In this document: piece after piece, positions 8,801 to 17,148 of the stretch
Position numbering within the stretch: the stretch's first letter is position 1
Layout of the letters: the number at the start of each line of letters is the position of its first letter
Origin: Winogradskyella bathintestinalis
Lineage (GTDB): Bacteria; Bacteroidota; Bacteroidia; Flavobacteriales; Flavobacteriaceae
Direction: 5' to 3'
Length of the DNA: 64,000 nt
NCBI RefSeq assembly: GCF_030407435.1
Contig: NZ_JASDDK010000001.1
Location: 620,001-684,000, forward strand
Position numbers and translations under genes: made by a program
Notes under the pieces: generated by a model
The model's database searches: none
Seen by the model: only the letters and a program-made list of their open reading frames with translations
Told to the model about the DNA's origin: nothing

Positions 8801-10480
8801 TTATGTAATCTCCTTAACCTTATTTTCAAACTCTTCTCTATTAATAGCTATATTTCTAATCTTAACACGATAGTTATAAATGGTGTTTACAGAATACCTT
8901 AGTATTTTTGCGATTTGTGAACTATTTGATATTCCTAATCTGATTAAAGCAAAGATTCTTAATTCTACTGACAAAGAATTGTCCTCTTTTACAACAATTC
9001 TTTCATCTTCTTTTAAGAGGGCATTAAAATTTTTAATAAAATTTGGATAAATGTGCAAGAAGGATTTATCAAAATTCTTATAGAATATTTTCAATTCTTC
9101 ATCTACGATGTTTTTAGTTTTAATAAGTTCTAACAAATCATTTGTTTTATTAGTAACTATATATTTTCGTACTGTTTTTCTGTATGAATCTAATTTATCT
9201 ATATAATCTGAGTATAAATTTAAAAACGTGCCTATATATTGTTCTTTAATGAGGTCAACAGCTGAAAGTTCTTCATATAATCTTTTTAGATCTTTATTTG
9301 TAAAATTTAATTTTTCATTTAATTCACTGAGTTGCATATTGGCAGTTCTCAAATGTTCTCTTCCCAACTTTATCTTCTTGTATTGTTTGAAAATAAGAAA
9401 TAATGCTATCATTAAAACGCCAGAAAGAACACTAATAAAAATTAGCTGTTTTTTAAGTTTGTTGTTTTGTATTATACTTTCATTCTCGTAAGATTTAGAT
9501 ATGGCTGGTAATACATTAGATATATCTAAAAACCTCAATTTTGAGTTATAAAACTTAGCATCTTCAAAGGAAAAGTCTATATATTTATGTGCTCTTTCAA
9601 CATCACCTTCCTCAAATAAAATTACAGCCAAATTTGCCATAGAGGCATTATCTTTTACCGATGATTTAATGTCTGAAATGGCAGACAGAATTAAATATTT
9701 CTTTTGGTTTAATGTATTGCCATCTAATTCATGGCTCATATAAGATCTATTAAATGCTATCATAGCATATTCTCTAGTTCCCATTTTTGCCAGTGCTAAT
9801 CTTTGAGCATTTATCTCTAGTGCTTTTTTTGTAATGCCCTCATCTCTATAATTTTGTTCAGCAACTTCTAAATAAAGTTTTGAGTTTTTACCTAGTTTGG
9901 ATATCTGTGCATCTAAAGAATCTTTATAAGCAAAATACAATTGGTTATATTTATCGCTTATATGATTTACTCTCGAAATACTTCTAAGCTCATAATAGCA
10001 TCTTTTATAAATGATATAATATTCCCTAATTAAATCTTGTGATAAATTTGACGGGTTAATTTCCTCAAGTAATTTTATAGACTCATCGTACCTACCTGTT
10101 GTTGCTAAAAGCTTAGCTAGTCTTAAAGTTATTTCTTGTTTAAATAAATTATTATCTAACTCATTCGCTAGTTTTAAATTCTTTTCTATGAAATTTAAGG
10201 TAGCATCGAAGCTATAGTATTCATATTCATCAATTAATCTATTTATTATATAATATTGGTTTTCTAATGAAGCATTAGGGTCTTCGAGTAATATTTTTAA
10301 GTTATTAATTCTTTTCTCTTTTAAAAGATCGTAGTCCATTTGTTTTGACATTGTATCTTCTAATACCACAAGCAAGGAATCAATATTTTGGGTGTAAGAA
10401 AGAGAGGGTGTAACCAAAAATAATATTGAAAGTACACGAATTAATCTTGATGCTTTTTTTCTTGAAGTCATTAAGGACAA
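8801..10480 (-). CDS. SusR-type membrane regulator (TPR - TM - DUF6377 - HTH)
   Basis: A 559-aa protein with a signal or anchor segment at residues about 10-30, TPR-like helices to about 335, one transmembrane helix (about 345-365, ISVLSGVLMIALFLIFKQY), a coiled coil (ANMQLSELNEKLNFTNKDLK), and a C-terminal helix-turn-helix (FALIRLGISNSSQIAKIL, then YSVNTIYNYRVKIRN) resembling LuxR/SusR DNA-binding ends. The architecture matches SusR of Bacteroides and the family I recall as DUF6377. It probably senses oligosaccharide in the periplasm and activates the adjacent susC-led operon. It lies upstream of susC on the same strand with its own promoter region. Confidence 0.85.
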   Translation of the reverse strand: MSLMTSRKKASRLIRVLSILFLVTPSLSYTQNIDSLLVVLEDTMSKQMDYDLLKEKRINNLKILLEDPNASLENQYYIINRLIDEYEYYSFDATLNFIEKNLKLANELDNNLFKQEITLRLAKLLATTGRYDESIKLLEEINPSNLSQDLIREYYIIYKRCYYELRSISRVNHISDKYNQLYFAYKDSLDAQISKLGKNSKLYLEVAEQNYRDEGITKKALEINAQRLALAKMGTREYAMIAFNRSYMSHELDGNTLNQKKYLILSAISDIKSSVKDNASMANLAVILFEEGDVERAHKYIDFSFEDAKFYNSKLRFLDISNVLPAISKSYENESIIQNNKLKKQLIFISVLSGVLMIALFLIFKQYKKIKLGREHLRTANMQLSELNEKLNFTNKDLKRLYEELSAVDLIKEQYIGTFLNLYSDYIDKLDSYRKTVRKYIVTNKTNDLLELIKTKNIVDEELKIFYKNFDKSFLHIYPNFIKNFNALLKEDERIVVKEDNSLSVELRIFALIRLGISNSSQIAKILRYSVNTIYNYRVKIRNIAINREEFENKVKEIT

Positions 10481-10550
10481 TAATTTATTTTACCTCTTGA
10501 ACAAATATCTAAAAAGTTTTGTTGTAAATAGATTTTTATAAAGCAAAAGC

Positions 10551-10676
10551 GCTATAAGTCAGACTTCGAGAACTTACAATTTGAAAAAACACACAATTCG
10601 TATTCTCCTTTTCGAGTCCATTTTTTGCAAAGTCTTTTCTATCGAACGTTTTTTCTTCTGTAAACTATTCTTCCAT
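10551..10676 (-). pseudogene. Remnant of a pentapeptide-repeat protein gene
   Basis: Reading the minus strand from the ATG at 10676 gives MEE, a TAG stop, then FTEEKTFDRKDFAKNG. One frame over, the text continues as KGEYELCVFSNCKFSKSDL followed by a stop. The A(D/N)LXX-like periodicity (CVFSN CKFSK SDL) is typical of the start of pentapeptide-repeat proteins. An in-frame stop, a frameshift and loss of the rest of the gene make it a dead fragment. It lies between the SusR-like gene and an integration scar. Confidence 0.72.
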
Positions 10677-10942
10677 TTGGTCTCGATGTCTTTTACCCGG
10701 GTGTTTCTCAAGTGATGTTTTAATTAATTCATTTGAAAAATATGATCTTCAAATCAACTGCGTTTAGAGATGAATGATTTATGAAAGATTTCCCATAAAC
10801 GATTAAATTTACATCTTAAATTTAATTCTTTTGCTTTCCTCTCAATAATAATGGTAGTTCCAAAGCAAAATAATAGTAATTGATATGAAAATTCATCAAA
10901 CTTAATAAATTTAACAATTTTATTCAATTGTTGTACCTAAAC
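10677..10942. other. Non-coding region, nothing recognised
   Basis: AT-rich sequence between the pentapeptide remnant and a terminator-like hairpin. Short open stretches on the minus strand show no recognisable family. It is probably eroded accessory DNA. Confidence 0.4.
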
Positions 10943-10978
10943 AAAAAAGCCTTTACACGAAATCTTGTTAAGGCTTAG
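10943..10978 (-). terminator. Rho-independent terminator-like hairpin
   Basis: On the minus strand the stem AAGCCTT...AAGGCTT is followed by a T run (plus-strand A tract at 10943-10948). It lies downstream of the integrase remnant and the tRNA-like fragment on the same strand and probably once ended their transcription. Confidence 0.5.
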
Positions 10979-11027
10979 TCCTAAAGACAGGAATTGGCGT
11001 CGCCGAGTCCCAGTTTCAGCATTTTGA

Positions 11028-11057
11028 GAAAAGTCGAAACTTTCGTTTCGACTTTTC
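11028..11057. repeat. Perfect 13-bp inverted repeat hairpin
   Basis: GAAAAGTCGAAAC, a TTTC loop, then GTTTCGACTTTTC: a perfect 13-bp stem with a tetraloop, directly beside the tRNA-like fragment. It has no T tract, so it is more likely a recombination-site arm or mobile-element end than a terminator. That role is inferred. Confidence 0.6.
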
Positions 11058-11065
11058 ATCTGTAT

Positions 11066-11116
11066 TGAAGATGGGACTTGAACCCGTACGTCCGAATGGA
11101 CATTGAATTATGAGTT
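11066..11116 (-). pseudogene. 3' half of a tRNA-like sequence (candidate att site)
   Basis: On the minus strand a TpsiC-arm-like GGGTTCAAGTCCC (11072-11084) follows a variable-arm-like stem (GTCC-ATTC-GGAC, 11090-11101) and an anticodon-loop-like CTCATAA near 11109-11115. There is no D arm or 5' acceptor strand further upstream, so it cannot be an intact tRNA. It sits 70 nt downstream of an integrase tail on the same strand, the usual arrangement for an attL/attR scar of a tRNA-targeting element. The long variable arm suggests Leu or Ser, but the loop would read CAT, so identity is uncertain. Confidence 0.5.
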
Positions 11117-11185
11117 CTATATTTTTGGTTCGTTTTCTCTATCATACATTTTAAACGATTTTTTTTATTGTTTCTCTTTTTAGGC

Positions 11186-11299
11186 TTAAGAAAAGGTGTT
11201 TAATTTTGCATTATATTCATCTAAAATCTTTGTCGGTAAAGATTTTAGATAAATTTGAGTAGTATTTAATTTGCTGTGTCCAATGGTAAAGTGAAAAGA
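11186..11299 (-). pseudogene. Tyrosine recombinase/phage integrase C-terminal remnant
   Basis: The minus strand encodes IGHSKLNTTQIYLKSLP and then about 17 more codons to a TAA at 11186-11188. This is the C-terminal hallmark of tyrosine integrases: the (L/I)GHS box with its catalytic His and the TTxxYxK box with the nucleophile Tyr. Upstream the frame is closed by a TAA about 5 codons before the GHS box, and no catalytic Arg or remainder of the protein is present. It is the eroded tail of an integrase beside its probable att site. Confidence 0.8.
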
Positions 11300-11374
11300 T
11301 TATTACGGACATCATATTTAAAAATGGTTAGTTCGGAATTTTAGACGCTTAAAGTTGTAGTATATGGTAAATAT

Positions 11375-11698
11375 TCATTTAACGATTTTAGATTGCTTTA
11401 TCACTTCTTCACAAAATAATTCTGAAGACATATCAGAAACCGATCCTTGTCCATCTATTGGTTTTATCCCAAAAGCTTTTCTTTTTCTATTCACGCGATT
11501 GGTGTACTCCTGAGACCAAGGATTAGATTTTTCGTATGTCATAAAATCCCATTCCTCACCGAATAAGGCAAGTTTTAAGCTGTCAGCGGAAATGTTATAG
11601 GGTACGGATAATTGAATACGTTCTAAATCGTTAATTTCACGGTCTGTTAAATATTCTCTGTAGTCTTCTATGATTTTCTTGATAGTCAATGCTTCCAT
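11375..11698 (-). CDS. Hypothetical protein in integration scar
   Basis: A 107-aa, charged, predominantly helical protein with no signal peptide or membrane segment. I do not recognise the family. Visible features are an N-terminal helical stretch (IKKIIEDYREYLTDREINDL) and a basic motif NRVNRKRKAFG near residue 70. It lies upstream of the integrase remnant on the same strand, so it may be leftover cargo of the lost element. It could also be a chance ORF, although its length and codon texture favour a real or recently real gene. Confidence 0.45.
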   Translation of the reverse strand: MEALTIKKIIEDYREYLTDREINDLERIQLSVPYNISADSLKLALFGEEWDFMTYEKSNPWSQEYTNRVNRKRKAFGIKPIDGQGSVSDMSSELFCEEVIKQSKIVK

Positions 11699-12258
11699 AT
11701 TCGATATATTTAAGTCGGTTATAATTTCTTAATTATTGTGTATTCATTATTACATAGAATCACCATAAGTTTAGCATAAAACAATACGATTAACAGTTGT
11801 TTGCACACTTTATAATTAAGCATAATTTCAATTTTTTCATAAGGACTTTTGATTCAGAGAATTTAGTGCTAAATGATTTTAAACTTTTAAAACAAGGTGA
11901 AAAATTAATATGGATTCTACATTAAATAGGAAGAAATCATATGTCCCCAACAAATGAGCTCATAGCGCTAACACTATCGCTTTTTGTTGCAAATTGCTAT
12001 CACTTGGTGTACTTCTAAAAAGATAATTAAAGTTAAAATATTATTTGAGATTTATCACCTAATTTTGAGCCCATTTTGATGGTGGTTAATAAGCGTTATA
12101 TAGACATCATTCTTTTAACGATATAAGAATTTATTTAACAGAAGCTGAGCTGCACGTCAGTTAATGAATCGTTAGAGTTTTAACTTTTAATTATTGTAAA
12201 CTTATAATGCGATTTAATTATATTTCTAGATTATAGAACTAATAAAAAATTTATAATA
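11699..12258. other. 560-base gap without a recognisable gene
   Basis: AT-rich DNA between the hypothetical protein gene and the phosphatase gene. I find no ORF with family resemblance, no tRNA and no terminator on either strand. It includes the promoter region of the downstream phosphatase gene and probably the far end of the decayed element. Confidence 0.4.
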
Positions 12259-13221
12259 ATGATTGACTTAATTGGAGACGTGCATGGGCACGCCGACGAA
12301 CTAGAAGAATTACTTGCCAAATTGGGCTATAGTAAAAAAGACAACTATTATTCTCATATTAATCCAGACAGGAAAGTTTTATTTGTTGGGGATTATATAG
12401 ATAGAGGGCCAAAAATTAGAGAAACTTTAGAAATTGTAAAGCAAATGGTGGACCATGATAGTGCTATTGCATTAATGGGGAATCACGAATATAATGCACT
12501 AACTTTTAACTTCGAAAATCCTGAAGGTGGTCATTTACGCAAACACTCCATAAAGAATATTCACCAACATTACCAAACACTTAATCAATTTCGAACTAGA
12601 AAAGAGTTTCCAAAAGGAGAAGAGAAGTATGCTGAATATTTAGAATGGTTTAAAACACTCCCATTATTCTACGAAACAGAATCATTCAGAGCTGTCCACG
12701 CATGTTGGGACTATAAAAGTATTGACTATCTCAAAAAGCATTTGAGTAACAACCGGTTAACAGATGATTTAATCCATCAATCTGTAAAGAAAGATACAGC
12801 ATTGTATGAAGCTATTGAGAATACTTTAAAAGGTAAAGAGTTAAAATTGCCTAATAACGAATTTTTTATGGATTCAGATGGCAATAAACGAGATGAAATG
12901 AGGTACAAATGGTGGGAAAATCTTTCTGAGATGACTTATGAAGAAATTAAAATGCATCCCATAACAAATCTTCCTACGGGTACTATTGATTTATCAGAAA
13001 TAAAAGACAAAAACTATTACAAAAAAGACGATAAGTCCGTGTTTTTTGGGCATTATTGGTTGAGGGTCGAAGATGGGCCGAAACAAAAACCAACATTATT
13101 CAGGGACAATATTTGTTGTTTAGATTATAGTGTGGCTAAAAATGGTCATTTAGTAGCTTACAGCTTTGATAATGAGCTTGAGTTGTCTGAGCAAAAATTC
13201 ACGTGGGTTAAAAAAAAATGA
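12259..13221 (+). CDS. Calcineurin-like metallophosphoesterase (PrpE/ApaH-like)
   Basis: A 320-aa cytosolic phosphoesterase. The metal-binding motifs of the calcineurin superfamily are at the start: GDVHGH (residues 6-11), GDYIDRGP (about 44-51) and GNHE (about 75-78), with a later His in AVHACW (about 144) and GHYW (about 266). Proteins of this type act as diadenosine tetraphosphatases or Ser/Thr protein phosphatases. The long insertion between residues 80 and 130 sets it apart from ApaH proper, so the substrate is open. It is monocistronic and flanked by non-coding DNA on both sides. Confidence 0.88.
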   Translation: MIDLIGDVHGHADELEELLAKLGYSKKDNYYSHINPDRKVLFVGDYIDRGPKIRETLEIVKQMVDHDSAIALMGNHEYNALTFNFENPEGGHLRKHSIKNIHQHYQTLNQFRTRKEFPKGEEKYAEYLEWFKTLPLFYETESFRAVHACWDYKSIDYLKKHLSNNRLTDDLIHQSVKKDTALYEAIENTLKGKELKLPNNEFFMDSDGNKRDEMRYKWWENLSEMTYEEIKMHPITNLPTGTIDLSEIKDKNYYKKDDKSVFFGHYWLRVEDGPKQKPTLFRDNICCLDYSVAKNGHLVAYSFDNELELSEQKFTWVKKK

Positions 13222-13489
13222 ATTCAAATAAATGAAAAGGAAGCTCTGCTTTTAATTAAAATGGAGTTAATCTCATATGTTTTTATGGTTTAAGAATACT
13301 ATCAATTGTCTCTAATACCAATTAATTATCGATATTTTAAATGATGAGTTAATTGCTTGTGAAGATTAGACCGCAATTGAAAGTTATCTGTAACGGTAAA
13401 TAAGGTAGGTCTTTAACCACATTACCCATTATCGGATAGAAGGATTATATCCACCTGAAAAATTTATAATTTCAATTTTGAATATATAA

Positions 13490-15487
13490 TTAATCAACTG
13501 TTAATTTATTGAAATTTTCCACACCTGTTTTTAGCCATTCGTAATAGACATCCGCATCGGGAGTATAAGCCACGGGTTTTATTAAATTTTCTTCGTCATG
13601 ATCCATTAAAATATAAAATGGTTGTGTGTTGGCCTTGTATTTAATAGTTTGCAATTCACTCCATTTTTGGCCAATGTATTTAAGTTTCTTTCCAGGTTTT
13701 AATTGAGATTCTACAATATCACCTTCAGCCAATTTTCTTTTATCATCTACATAGAGTGAAATTAATACCACATCGTTTTTTAGTATACTCAAAATTTTAG
13801 CTTTTGGCCATACATTTTGTTCCATTTTTCGGCAATTTACACAAGCCCAACCTGTAAAATCAATCATTACCGGTTTACCCACTTTTTTAGCATAGGCCAA
13901 ACCAGTCTCATAGTCATTAAATGCCATAATATCATGCGGAGCTAGTAAATGAGCTCCTTCAGGTAATTCTTCGTGATTTGCTGACGAACCACCGGTTATT
14001 TTTGAGTATCCAACTCCATACGGCGATTCGCTATATTCCATAGGAGGAGGAAAAGCACTAATTAAATTTAGTGGTGCGCCCCATAATCCAGGAATCATAT
14101 AAATTGTGAATGTAGAAACTATTAAGGCCAAACTCAATCGTCCAACAGAAATATGCGTTAGAGGAGAATCATGAGGTAATTTAATTTTTCCGAATAAATA
14201 CATGGCTAACGCTCCAAAAATAGCAATCCAAATGGCTATGAACACTTCTCTTTCGAGTATATGAAGTTGTAAAACTAAATCGGCCTGCGATAAAAATTTG
14301 AATGCCAAAGCCAGTTCCAGAAAACCTAAAACCACTTTCACAGTATTTAACCAACCACCTGATTTTGGCAACGAGTTTAGCCATCCTGGAAACGCTGCAA
14401 ATAGAGCAAACGGTAAGGCAATAGCTAAGGAAAATCCTAGCATACCTATTATTGGTGCAATCCCACCTTTAGAAGCTGCTTCCACGAGAAGAGTTCCTAC
14501 AATAGGTCCTGTACATGAAAAAGAGACAATTGCCAGTGCCAGTGCCATAAAGAAAATACCAATGAGACCGCCACGATCAGCTTGCTTATCGACCTTATTG
14601 GCCCAAGAATTTGGTAGCATAATTTCGAAGGCGCCTAAAAATGAGAGTGCAAAAATGATTAATAGTACAAAGAATATAACATTAAACCATACGTTTGTAG
14701 CCAAGGCGTTGAGTACATCTGCACCAAAAATTGCCGTTACACCTGTTCCCAATAGTACATAAATAACTATGATTGCCAGACCATAAATAATTGCATTTCT
14801 AATTCCTGCTGCTCTAGTTTTACTTTGCTTCGTAAAAAAGCTCACGGTCATAGGAATCATAGGAAAAACACATGGAGTTAATAAAGCTGCGAAACCCGAA
14901 ATAAAAGCCAAAATAAAAATGGTCCATAATCCTTTTTGTGACTCATCTTTACCTTCTGGAGTATAAGTATCCTTTGGTGCTATTTCCGAAAATCCTATAC
15001 CATTTTTATCATCATCTTGTTCGGAGGACTCAATATTCTGAATATTAAAATTGAGATCAACATACGTTGGAGGTAAACATTTAGAATCATCACAAACCAT
15101 AAATTCTACTTCGCCTTTAATAACCGAAATTTCATTATTTAAGATTTTTACACGCTGTCTAAATTCTGCTTTGTCTCCAAAGAACTTAATCATCATACCA
15201 AAGATTGGATCATCCACGGTATGTCCTTCTTCTTCTAACGTTTTATTTACCAATGTGTAATCTTCAGATTCTACGTAGGTAAAAGTTGTCGGAATAGGCC
15301 CGTCATCAGGAACTTCCTGAGAATAGAGATGCCAGCCCGAATCTATAGTGGCATTTATAATTAAATCATATTCCGTTTCTGAAATTTTTTCAGTACTTGT
15401 GGACCATTCTACGGGCTCTAAAACTTGAGCAATTGCTGTTGAGGAAGTTAGTGCAATAAGAAAGGCACAAATAAATAATTTCTTCAT
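13490..15487 (-). CDS. dsbD: Thiol:disulfide interchange protein DsbD
   Basis: A 665-aa inner-membrane reductant transporter. A signal peptide (to about 20) precedes a periplasmic N-terminal domain with the Cys pair CDDSKC (about 131-136). The central CcdA-like part has eight or so helices, with the redox Cys residues in [13 protein letters not shown] and [13 protein letters not shown]-terminal thioredoxin-like domain carries WACVNCRK (CxxC near 549-552). It passes electrons from cytosolic thioredoxin to periplasmic thiol pathways. The order and length match Bacteroidota DsbD, sometimes called protein-disulfide reductase. It is transcribed alone. Confidence 0.94.
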   Translation of the reverse strand: MKKLFICAFLIALTSSTAIAQVLEPVEWSTSTEKISETEYDLIINATIDSGWHLYSQEVPDDGPIPTTFTYVESEDYTLVNKTLEEEGHTVDDPIFGMMIKFFGDKAEFRQRVKILNNEISVIKGEVEFMVCDDSKCLPPTYVDLNFNIQNIESSEQDDDKNGIGFSEIAPKDTYTPEGKDESQKGLWTIFILAFISGFAALLTPCVFPMIPMTVSFFTKQSKTRAAGIRNAIIYGLAIIVIYVLLGTGVTAIFGADVLNALATNVWFNVIFFVLLIIFALSFLGAFEIMLPNSWANKVDKQADRGGLIGIFFMALALAIVSFSCTGPIVGTLLVEAASKGGIAPIIGMLGFSLAIALPFALFAAFPGWLNSLPKSGGWLNTVKVVLGFLELALAFKFLSQADLVLQLHILEREVFIAIWIAIFGALAMYLFGKIKLPHDSPLTHISVGRLSLALIVSTFTIYMIPGLWGAPLNLISAFPPPMEYSESPYGVGYSKITGGSSANHEELPEGAHLLAPHDIMAFNDYETGLAYAKKVGKPVMIDFTGWACVNCRKMEQNVWPKAKILSILKNDVVLISLYVDDKRKLAEGDIVESQLKPGKKLKYIGQKWSELQTIKYKANTQPFYILMDHDEENLIKPVAYTPDADVYYEWLKTGVENFNKLTVD

Positions 15488-15823
15488 ATTATTTTAGTTA
15501 GATGGTTCTTAGGTGTATTACAAATGAAAAGTACTAAATATAAATATCAGTAGGGTTTTTGAGATACATGTTACTTACAAAGGTCAATATCTATTAATGA
15601 ATAACTATACATTTTTCAATTTTTTTAACTATCGTAAATTTTAATTGGAGGGACATAAAAATTATAAAATTCGCCATACAGAACTTTTATCATTTTCTGA
15701 GGTTGCCAAAGATCTTTCAAATCATTTCGGTATGTTATATAAAAAAAGAGGACTTCTAATACTAATTATTTAGAAATCCTCTTTTTTATATGTTTAGAAT
15801 GAATAAAACCTCAATGCTAGATG
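15488..15823. other. Intergenic region between dsbD and tatA
   Basis: A 336-base gap that holds the dsbD promoter region and the tatA terminator (15742-15788). A plus-strand stretch near 15665-15735 reads as HTELLSFSEVAKDLSNHFG in one frame but has no start and no family I can name, so I do not call a gene. Confidence 0.4.
15742..15788. terminator. Bidirectional terminator downstream of tatA
   Basis: AAAAAAGAGGA pairs with TCCTCTTTTTT, with a further inner stem TTCTAA/TTAGAA. The A and T tracts on both sides let it work in either direction. It ends the minus-strand tatA transcript. Confidence 0.85.
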
Positions 15824-16006
15824 TTATTCTTTCTCTTTGCTCTCAGCAGTTTCTTCTTTGCTAGCGTCTTTAAATTCTTTAATACCACTACCTAAGCCTT
15901 TCATTAATTCCGGAATTTTTTTACCGCCAAACAATAAAAGAATTGCGAGTCCTATGATAACCCATTGCCATGGACCAATCATTAAAGGTATAATAGTTAA
16001 ACTCAT
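15824..16006 (-). CDS. tatA: Sec-independent protein translocase TatA/TatE subunit
   Basis: A small TatA: a short N-terminal transmembrane helix ([16 protein letters not shown]), a hinge with [11 protein letters not shown], an amphipathic helix (SGIKEFKDA) and an acidic tail. The upstream ATG at 16027 would add 7 residues and overlap the promoter element, so I start at the ATG at 16006 (60 aa). It forms the protein-conducting oligomer of the twin-arginine pathway with TatC, which is not in this window. Confidence 0.92.
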   Translation of the reverse strand: MSLTIIPLMIGPWQWVIIGLAILLLFGGKKIPELMKGLGSGIKEFKDASKEETAESKEKE

Positions 16007-16024
16007 AATTTTAAATTTAGATTG

Positions 16025-16032
16025 CAAAGTTA
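16025..16032 (-). promoter_or_regulatory. TAnnTTTG promoter element for tatA
   Basis: The minus strand reads TAACTTTG, an exact match to the Bacteroidota -7 consensus TAnnTTTG, about 20 nt upstream of the chosen tatA ATG. Its location supports the shorter tatA start. Confidence 0.6.
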
Positions 16033-16265
16033 AGTAATTATAGTTTAATATTAGTAATGTTCATCCCATTTTAACTTTGAGAAAATGAAAACGGAATGGT
16101 GATTATGATTTCAATAAATATTATAAAATGAAAGTACAACTTTAGCTCGTTTTAAGGTATGGTTGGGACAGATTGGAAAACCGAAATTTAATAATACTGC
16201 CTTGTGGCTAAATTGGTAGCTAAGAACTTTAAGAGTTAATCATGGTGCTATTTCACTAATTTCAC

Positions 16266-16273
16266 TAATTTTG
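16266..16273 (+). promoter_or_regulatory. TAnnTTTG promoter element for the M23 peptidase gene
   Basis: TAATTTTG matches the Bacteroidota -7 element and ends only 5 nt before the ATG at 16279. If used, transcription starts at or very near the start codon and the mRNA is leaderless or nearly so. Confidence 0.45.
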
Positions 16274-16278
16274 TTTTA

Positions 16279-17148
16279 ATGGCAAAAAAGAAAAAAAAAG
16301 AAAAAAAATTAGCAAAAAAGCTTTTGCATAAGTACCGTTTGGTCATTCTAAATGAAGATACTTTTGAGGAGCGTTTTGCTATAAAGTTAACACGACTCAA
16401 CGTGTTTATTTTATCCTCGATTTCTGCTATTTCATTAGTATTCTTTACGGTTCTTCTTATTGCATTTACACCATTAAGAGAATATATCCCTGGGTATTCA
16501 TCAGCGAAATTAAAAAAGAAAGCCACTATATTAAATTACAAAACCGATTCTTTAGTTCAAGAATTAGAATTAAATAAACGTTATTACGCATCTATACGAA
16601 AAGTACTTACAGGGGATGTGACGTCTTCAGAATTTAATAAGGATTCAATTTTAGAAGCGGCTAAAAATGACCTCGATATTTTACAGGTACCAACCAACAG
16701 AGAAGATTCTTTGTTAAGACTAAAAGTGGCAAAAGAGGATAAGTATAATCTGTTTGAAGTCTCTGGAGATCAATCTAATTATGTATTATTTCCACCAGTA
16801 AATGGTACGATTTCAGAAGGTTATAATTTAGAAGATAAACATTTTGCTGTAGACGTGGTTGTACAAGAAAACACACCAGTAAAAGCAACGGCGGATGGTA
16901 CGGTTATTTTTGCCGAATGGACTGTGGAAACGGGCTATGTGGTTATTATAGAACATAACAGAGAGTTAATTTCGGTATATAAACACAATTCCGCTATTAC
17001 AAAAACTCAAGGTGATTTAGTAAAGGCAGGTGAAGTTATCGCCATGTCTGGGAATGCCGGTGAATATACGACAGGGCCACATCTTCATTTTGAATTATGG
17101 AGTAAAGGGTATTCTGTGGATCCAACTAATTTTATCAATTTCGAATAA
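16279..17148 (+). CDS. M23 family metallopeptidase (LytM domain), membrane anchored
   Basis: A 289-aa murein endopeptidase-like protein. A very Lys-rich cytosolic N-terminus (MAKKKKKEKKLAKKLLHK) precedes one transmembrane helix (about 37-65), a coiled-coil linker, and a LytM domain (about 170-285). The zinc and catalytic signature is intact: HFAVDVV (HxxxD) and GPHLHFELW (HxH). It should cleave peptidoglycan cross-links in the periplasm. Its stop overlaps the next ATG by one base (TAATG), so it is translationally coupled to the GH3-family gene. Confidence 0.92.
   Translation: MAKKKKKEKKLAKKLLHKYRLVILNEDTFEERFAIKLTRLNVFILSSISAISLVFFTVLLIAFTPLREYIPGYSSAKLKKKATILNYKTDSLVQELELNKRYYASIRKVLTGDVTSSEFNKDSILEAAKNDLDILQVPTNREDSLLRLKVAKEDKYNLFEVSGDQSNYVLFPPVNGTISEGYNLEDKHFAVDVVVQENTPVKATADGTVIFAEWTVETGYVVIIEHNRELISVYKHNSAITKTQGDLVKAGEVIAMSGNAGEYTTGPHLHFELWSKGYSVDPTNFINFE

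Noticed and set aside
14298..14762. 154-codon plus-strand ORF inside dsbD
   Set aside because: It is antisense to a clear DsbD coding region and has Pro/Ser/Thr-rich, family-free text typical of a shadow frame.
15660..15740. Plus-strand coding-like stretch HTELLSFSEVAKDLSNHFG
   Set aside because: No start codon, runs into the tatA terminator, and matches no family I know; it may be a remnant but cannot be supported.
16198..16250. tRNA-Leu-like 5' half (GTGGCTAAATTGGTAG)
   Set aside because: The D-arm-like text is followed by only a 3-bp anticodon stem and no T arm or 3' acceptor, so it is not a tRNA gene and too weak to call a fragment.
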